From: an uncultured Atopobiaceae bacterium | GTDB lineage: Bacteria; Actinomycetota; Coriobacteriia; Coriobacteriales; Atopobiaceae | Direction of reading: 5' to 3' | Length of the DNA stretch: 64,000 bases | Assembly (NCBI GenBank): GCA_944322145.1 | Contig: CALUNW010000002.1 | Coordinates: forward strand, 124,001 to 188,000 | In this document: piece by piece, positions 60,680 through 64,000 of the stretch | Numbering within the stretch: the first letter of the stretch is position 1 | Layout: the number at the start of each line of letters is the position of its first letter | Notes under the pieces: generated by a model | The model's input: the letters and a program-made list of their open reading frames with translations, nothing else | The model's database searches: none | What the model was told of the DNA's origin: nothing | Translations under genes and position numbers: made by a program

Positions 60680-61525
60680 CTACTCCCCCGCCGCCAGGCC
60701 GCGGAGCAGCGCGATCTCCGCCGCCCAGCCGTCGAGCCCGTCCTGCGGGGTCTCCAGCACCATGGGCAGCCCGGTCAGGCGCGGCTCGCGGACCACGGCG
60801 CGGAAGGTCTCGAGCCCGAGCGTCCCCGCACCGATCCTCTCGTGGCGGTCCTTGCGGCTGCCCAGGGGGTTCTTGGAGTCGTTGAGATGCAGCGCGCGCA
60901 GGCGACCCAGCCCGATCGCGCGGTCGAACTCGTCGAGCACGCCGCCGAGGTCGCCCACTATGTCGTAGCCCGCGTCGGCCACGTGGCAGGTGTCCAGGCA
61001 GACGCCGAGCAGCTCGTCATGCTCAACGCCGTCGATGATGCGCGCGAGCTCCTCGAAGCTGCGCCCGACCTCGGTGCCCTTGCCCGCCATGGTCTCCAGC
61101 AGCACCGTCGTGGCCTGTCCCTGGACCAGCACCTCGTTCAGGCCCTCGCAGATGAGGCGGATGCCCTCGTCGACGCCCTGCTTGACGTGCGAGCCGGGGT
61201 GGAAGTTGTAGAGGTGGCCGGGCAGGCGCTCCATGCGCCCCAGGTCCTCGCGCATCGCGCGGCGCGCGAACTCGACGGTCTCGGGCTTGGCGGAGCAGAG
61301 GTTGTAGGTGTAGGGCGCGTGCGCCACGAGCGGGCCGATTCCGCGCTCCTCGAGCGTGGCCAGAAACGCGGCGAGGTCGTCGTCCTCGAGCTCGCGCGCA
61401 TTGCCCCCGCGCGGGTTGCGCGTGAAGAACGCGAACGTGGTGGCGCCGATGGACACGGCGTCCCGGGCCATCGCGGCATACCCCGCCGCCGTCGAGAGGT
61501 GGCAGCCTATTCTGAGGTCAGGCAT
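60680..61525 (-). CDS. nfo: Deoxyribonuclease IV (AP endonuclease)
   Basis: Endonuclease IV cuts DNA at abasic sites in base-excision repair. The 281-residue TIM-barrel protein has the zinc ligands of the family: GCHLST, LVAHAPYTYNLCS, VLLETMAGKGTE, CLDTCHVADAGYD, LHLNDSKNPLGSRKDRHERIG and LETPQDG. AAGGAG precedes ATG 61525. No LexA box is seen. It follows the 97-bp MITE-like element and stands apart from coaBC. Confidence 0.95.
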   Translation of the reverse strand: MPDLRIGCHLSTAAGYAAMARDAVSIGATTFAFFTRNPRGGNARELEDDDLAAFLATLEERGIGPLVAHAPYTYNLCSAKPETVEFARRAMREDLGRMERLPGHLYNFHPGSHVKQGVDEGIRLICEGLNEVLVQGQATTVLLETMAGKGTEVGRSFEELARIIDGVEHDELLGVCLDTCHVADAGYDIVGDLGGVLDEFDRAIGLGRLRALHLNDSKNPLGSRKDRHERIGAGTLGLETFRAVVREPRLTGLPMVLETPQDGLDGWAAEIALLRGLAAGE

Positions 61526-61589
61526 CTTCGCTCCTTGGGTTGCGCCGCGCGAGGGTCCGGGCGGCTCGTTCTTCTCGGTATCCGCTCCC

Positions 61590-61686
61590 AAACGTCACAG
61601 GTAGTCTTACTCAAAAAAATTAACAAAACCCTGCCGATAAGAACTTGTTGCAAGACACGTGGTACGTACCACTACCTGTGACGTTT
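61590..61686. repeat. 97-bp MITE-like element, copy 2
   Basis: AAACGTCACAGGTAGT at 61590-61605 and ACTACCTGTGACGTTT at 61671-61686 are perfect 16-bp inverted ends. Read on the minus strand it aligns along its length with 41762-41858 (shared GGTACGTACCA and AATTTTTTTG). A GTTCTTCTCG box (61568-61577) precedes it. Confidence 0.92.
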
Positions 61687-61797
61687 GCTGATTGAGGACG
61701 TGTTATCTCGTGCAGACAGTTTGGGACAGGTTATCGGGCAGGCGCGCGGCAACCTGTCCCAAACTGTCTGCACGAGATAACACGTCCCCAATCAGCA
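61687..61797. repeat. Long hairpin overlapping the end of coaBC
   Basis: Arms 61687-61732 and 61751-61797 pair over about 46 bp. The core of the arm (GGACGTGTTATCTCGTGCAG... GGGACAGGTT) is shared with the hairpin at 36431-36559. The outer TGCTGATTG is copied from the last codons and stop of coaBC on the other side. It begins right at the MITE-like element. Confidence 0.9.
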
Positions 61798-63009
61798 GAG
61801 GGCGGCGAGGCGGTCGAGGATCGCGTCGGCCACGTCCGCCAGCGGCAGCGTCTCGAGCTGCTCCACGCCGTCCGAGCTCACGAGCGCCACGCGGTTGGTG
61901 TCGGCGCCGAAGGTGGACTCGGGGCGGCTCACGTCATTGGCCACGATGAGGTCTGCCCCCTTGCGTGCGAGCTTCTCCGAGGCGTGGGCGAGAAGGTCGT
62001 CGGTCTCGGCGGCAAAGCCCACGACGACGCGCTTCCCCTTGCGCGCGCAGAGGTCGGCCAGGATGTCGGCCGTCTCCGTGAGCGCGATGGCGCCCAGGTG
62101 CTCGCGCGACTTCTTGAGCTTGTGGTCGGCCGGCGCCGCGGGCGTGTAGTCGGCCACGGCGGCGCTGCAGATCGCGGCGTCGGCGCCCTCGAACGCGGCA
62201 ATCATCGCGTCGTGCATCTGCGCGGCGCTCTCGACGTCCACGCGGCTCACTCCGGCGGGCGTGACGAGCGCACAGGGCCCGGAGACGAGCGTCACCTCCG
62301 CCCCGCGGCGCGCCGCCGCCTCCGCCAGCGCATAGCCCATCTTGCCGGTGGAGCGGTTGGCGATGTAGCGGACCGGGTCGATGGCCTCGTGCGTGGGCCC
62401 GGCGTTCACGAGCAGGCGCAGGCCGGCAAGGTCGCGCGGGGCGAGAAGCGCAAGCGCCGCGGCCACGATCTGGTCCACAGGCGCGAGCTTGCCCTCGCCC
62501 ACGTCCCCGCAGGCGAGCCGCCCGCTGTCGGGGCCGGAAAAGCGCACGCCGCGCTCGCGCAGCACGGCAACGTTGGCCTGCGTGGCGGGGCTCTGCCACA
62601 TGTGGACGTTCATGCCGGGCGCCACCAGCACCGGGCAGCACCCCCAGCAGGCCAGAAGCGTCGTCGTGAGGCAGTCGTCGGCGATGCCGCAGGCCAACTT
62701 GGCCATCACGTTGGCCGTGGCGGGGACCACCACGGCGGCGTCCGCCCACTCGGCGAGGTCGATGTGCGGGATGGCAGAACCCGGGTGGCCGTAGAGCGAC
62801 GTGGCGACCGGGGCCCCGGAGAGCGCCTCGAAGGTCGCGGCGCCCACGAAGCGCTCGGCGTCGGCGGTCATGGTCACGCGGACCTCGCAGCCCGCCTTCT
62901 GAAGCCCGCGCAGCACCTCGCAGGCCTTGTACGCGGCAATCCCCCCGCACACGGCGAGAAGGACGTGCTGACGGCGCCCGGCTCCCGTCCCGAGGTCCCT
63001 ATCGCTCAC
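61792..63009 (-). CDS. coaBC: Bifunctional phosphopantothenoylcysteine decarboxylase/synthetase
   Basis: CoaBC makes phosphopantetheine for coenzyme A in two steps. The 405-residue protein has the FMN-dependent CoaC part (HVLLAVCGGIAAYKACEVLR, VVPATANVMAKLACGIADD, VAPGMNVHMW with the catalytic loop) and the CTP-dependent CoaB part (LLVNAGPTHEAIDPVRYIAN, then STGKMGYALAEAAARRGAEV, CSAAVADYTP, and KGADLIVANDV). GTG 63009 overlaps the stop of the zinc-ribbon gene (GTGA), so they are coupled; a much longer frame upstream has no match. The last codons lie inside a hairpin repeat. Confidence 0.94.
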   Translation of the reverse strand: MSDRDLGTGAGRRQHVLLAVCGGIAAYKACEVLRGLQKAGCEVRVTMTADAERFVGAATFEALSGAPVATSLYGHPGSAIPHIDLAEWADAAVVVPATANVMAKLACGIADDCLTTTLLACWGCCPVLVAPGMNVHMWQSPATQANVAVLRERGVRFSGPDSGRLACGDVGEGKLAPVDQIVAAALALLAPRDLAGLRLLVNAGPTHEAIDPVRYIANRSTGKMGYALAEAAARRGAEVTLVSGPCALVTPAGVSRVDVESAAQMHDAMIAAFEGADAAICSAAVADYTPAAPADHKLKKSREHLGAIALTETADILADLCARKGKRVVVGFAAETDDLLAHASEKLARKGADLIVANDVSRPESTFGADTNRVALVSSDGVEQLETLPLADVADAILDRLAALC

Positions 63010-63728
63010 TCCTGGCCCTCCTCGGAGGTGATGAGGATGCGGTGGCAGTACGGGCACTCCGTGATCTCGTCGCCGTGGGCGAGGTCGTGGAAGAGGCTCG
63101 GCTGCAGCTTCACGCGGCACACGGAAGGAACGTTGCCCACGAGGCGCTCCACGGCGAGGCCCTTGAAGCGCTTGCGCGCCTTCTCGTAGGCGGCGAGGTG
63201 CTCGTCGGAGATGCCCTGGGCCGCGCGCTCGCGCTCGCGGGTGAGCTCGACGATGCGGGCGCGCAGGCTCGCGGAGCCCTCGGCGAGCGAGGCCTCGGTC
63301 GCGGCGCGCTCCTGCTCCAGGCGCTCGGCCGTGAGGCGCGCGTTCTTCTCGGCGCGCTCGAGCCGCCCCAGGCGCTCGGTCAGCGGGCCGAGCTGGAACT
63401 CGCACTTCTCGATGCGCTTGGCGAGCGAGGTGAGCTGCTGCTCGAAGTCGCGGATCTCGCGGTGGGTGTGCTCGCCGGCGTCGGCCAGCCCCTGGACCTC
63501 GACGGTCTTCTCGCGGTAGTGCTCGAGGTCGGCTCGGGTGTCGGCAATCTCGATCTGGGCGTCCTTGCGCTGGCCGACGATGCCGGTGAGCTCGCTGGCG
63601 ACCTTCTTGGCGGCGAGCGCGATGGTCTTGAGGCGCTCCTGCTGGGGCATGGAGGCGAGCGCGGAGGCGCACTTCAGAAGCTCGAGGTCGAGCTCCTGGA
63701 CCTGCATGAGGGAGGATGCTTCGGTCAT
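63006..63728 (-). CDS. Coiled-coil protein with degenerate zinc ribbon
   Basis: The 240-residue protein is a long helical hairpin (about 5-180, rich in L, E, A, R and K) followed by a C4-type zinc-ribbon region, as in the CT398-like family that is often found near RNase H-type or yqfO genes. The second Cys pair, ECPYCHRIL (about 223), is intact. The first pair, normally CxxC, is reduced to VCRVKLQ with one Cys, so a normal four-Cys zinc site cannot form. The function of the family is unknown; a link to translation or nucleic acids is suspected. It is coupled to coaBC downstream and follows a cysteine desulfurase gene by 8 bp. Confidence 0.78.
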   Translation of the reverse strand: MTEASSLMQVQELDLELLKCASALASMPQQERLKTIALAAKKVASELTGIVGQRKDAQIEIADTRADLEHYREKTVEVQGLADAGEHTHREIRDFEQQLTSLAKRIEKCEFQLGPLTERLGRLERAEKNARLTAERLEQERAATEASLAEGSASLRARIVELTRERERAAQGISDEHLAAYEKARKRFKGLAVERLVGNVPSVCRVKLQPSLFHDLAHGDEITECPYCHRILITSEEGQE

Positions 63729-63736
63729 CTTGTTCC

Positions 63737-64000
63737 TTAGTCTCTAGGGCGCCTGGCGCGGTCGCGTCCGCGCTCGGCGACGATGGCGATGAGGGTGTCC
63801 GCGAAGCGGTCGAGGTCCCGCTCGTCGACGCGCTCGTCGAACGAGATGCGCAGGGACCCGAGTGCCTCCTCGCGCGGTATGCCCATGGCGAGAAGGACGT
63901 GGCTCGCGTCGAGCGAGCCGGAGGAGCAGGCCGATCCGGCGGAGACCTCGAACCCGGCCTGGTCGAGGGCCAAGATCATGGTCTCGGAGTCGAGCCCGGG
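63737..64000 (-). CDS. Cysteine desulfurase, C-terminal part
   Basis: The gene enters from beyond the window on the minus strand; 87 residues are visible. SAGSACSSGSLDASHVLLAMG has the mobile loop with the catalytic Cys, and GSLRISFDERVDERDLDRFADTLI closes the fold, as in NifS/IscS-type enzymes. These PLP enzymes take sulfur from cysteine for Fe-S clusters and thiolated tRNA. Fe-S enzymes in this window (RimO, MiaB, the glp-like triad) would need it. The frame is open to the edge at base 64000. Confidence 0.92.
   Translation of the reverse strand, partial: PGLDSETMILALDQAGFEVSAGSACSSGSLDASHVLLAMGIPREEALGSLRISFDERVDERDLDRFADTLIAIVAERGRDRARRPRD

Overview
The window looks like chromosome of a high-GC, anaerobic member of the Actinomycetota, most likely class Coriobacteriia (Olsenella/Atopobiaceae-like). 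The sequence evidence is: high GC in all core genes; both RNase J and RNase Y; the actinobacterial FHA-MerR gene pair; the lexA / LysM protein / nrdR arrangement known from Corynebacterium; SpoVS in a genome with no other sporulation gene in view; iron-sulfur and flavin redox genes typical of anaerobes; and large S-layer-homology (SLH) surface proteins. The genus is an inference and was not tested by any search.

Layout. 1-17487 (+) is a dense housekeeping run: RNase J (5' end missing), FtsK, a RodZ-like protein, YajQ, RimO, PgsA, CinA-type amidase, recA-recX, rny, a GHKL ATPase, spoVS, miaB, miaA and hflX. 17488-19823 is an accessory island: one orphan minus-strand gene between two arrays of palindromic repeats. 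19824-26664 holds an SOS switch (lexA with a membrane acyltransferase gene, divergent from a LysM membrane protein, then nrdR and dut), two nucleobase permeases and trxB. 26789-28288 is an IS256-type insertion sequence. 28315-37638 (-) carries a ClC channel, an NlpC/P60 cell-wall hydrolase, apt, MerR, FHA, RidA, a GcvT-like protein, a second CDP-alcohol phosphotransferase, and serA-serC; a tRNA-Pro follows. 37930-47323 is metabolic and redox: a frameshifted Fe-S aldo/keto reductase, a cyclophilin-like lipoprotein, DUF3737, an isochorismatase-fold hydrolase, MGMT, a flavodoxin, a three-gene glycerol-3-phosphate-dehydrogenase-like set and a two-HTH regulator. 47680-58144 (+) encodes two SLH surface proteins; the larger reading frame is broken by one in-frame TGA. 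58625-64000 (-) holds an ABC-F ATPase, nfo, coaBC, a zinc-ribbon protein and the end of a cysteine desulfurase.

How parts work together. recA, lexA and the LysM gene each have a GAAC-type LexA box inside or against the promoter, giving a DNA-damage switch that probably includes a division inhibitor. Serine synthesis is paired (serC then serA). The glp-like triad overlaps head to tail (ATGA) and would form one membrane-associated or soluble redox complex.

The most unusual content lies between the genes. Nearly every non-coding stretch of 100 bp or more holds a long hairpin. These hairpins fall into several unrelated families, and many are bracketed by a 10-bp inverted box (GTCCTTCTCG on the left, CGAGAAGGAC on the right). 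About 30 boxes occur in roughly 5 kb of non-coding DNA. One family is a doublet of palindromes with a fixed 29-bp period and a variable 4-bp centre; another is a 97-bp MITE-like element present twice. I regard this modular hairpin system as the best candidate for something undescribed here.
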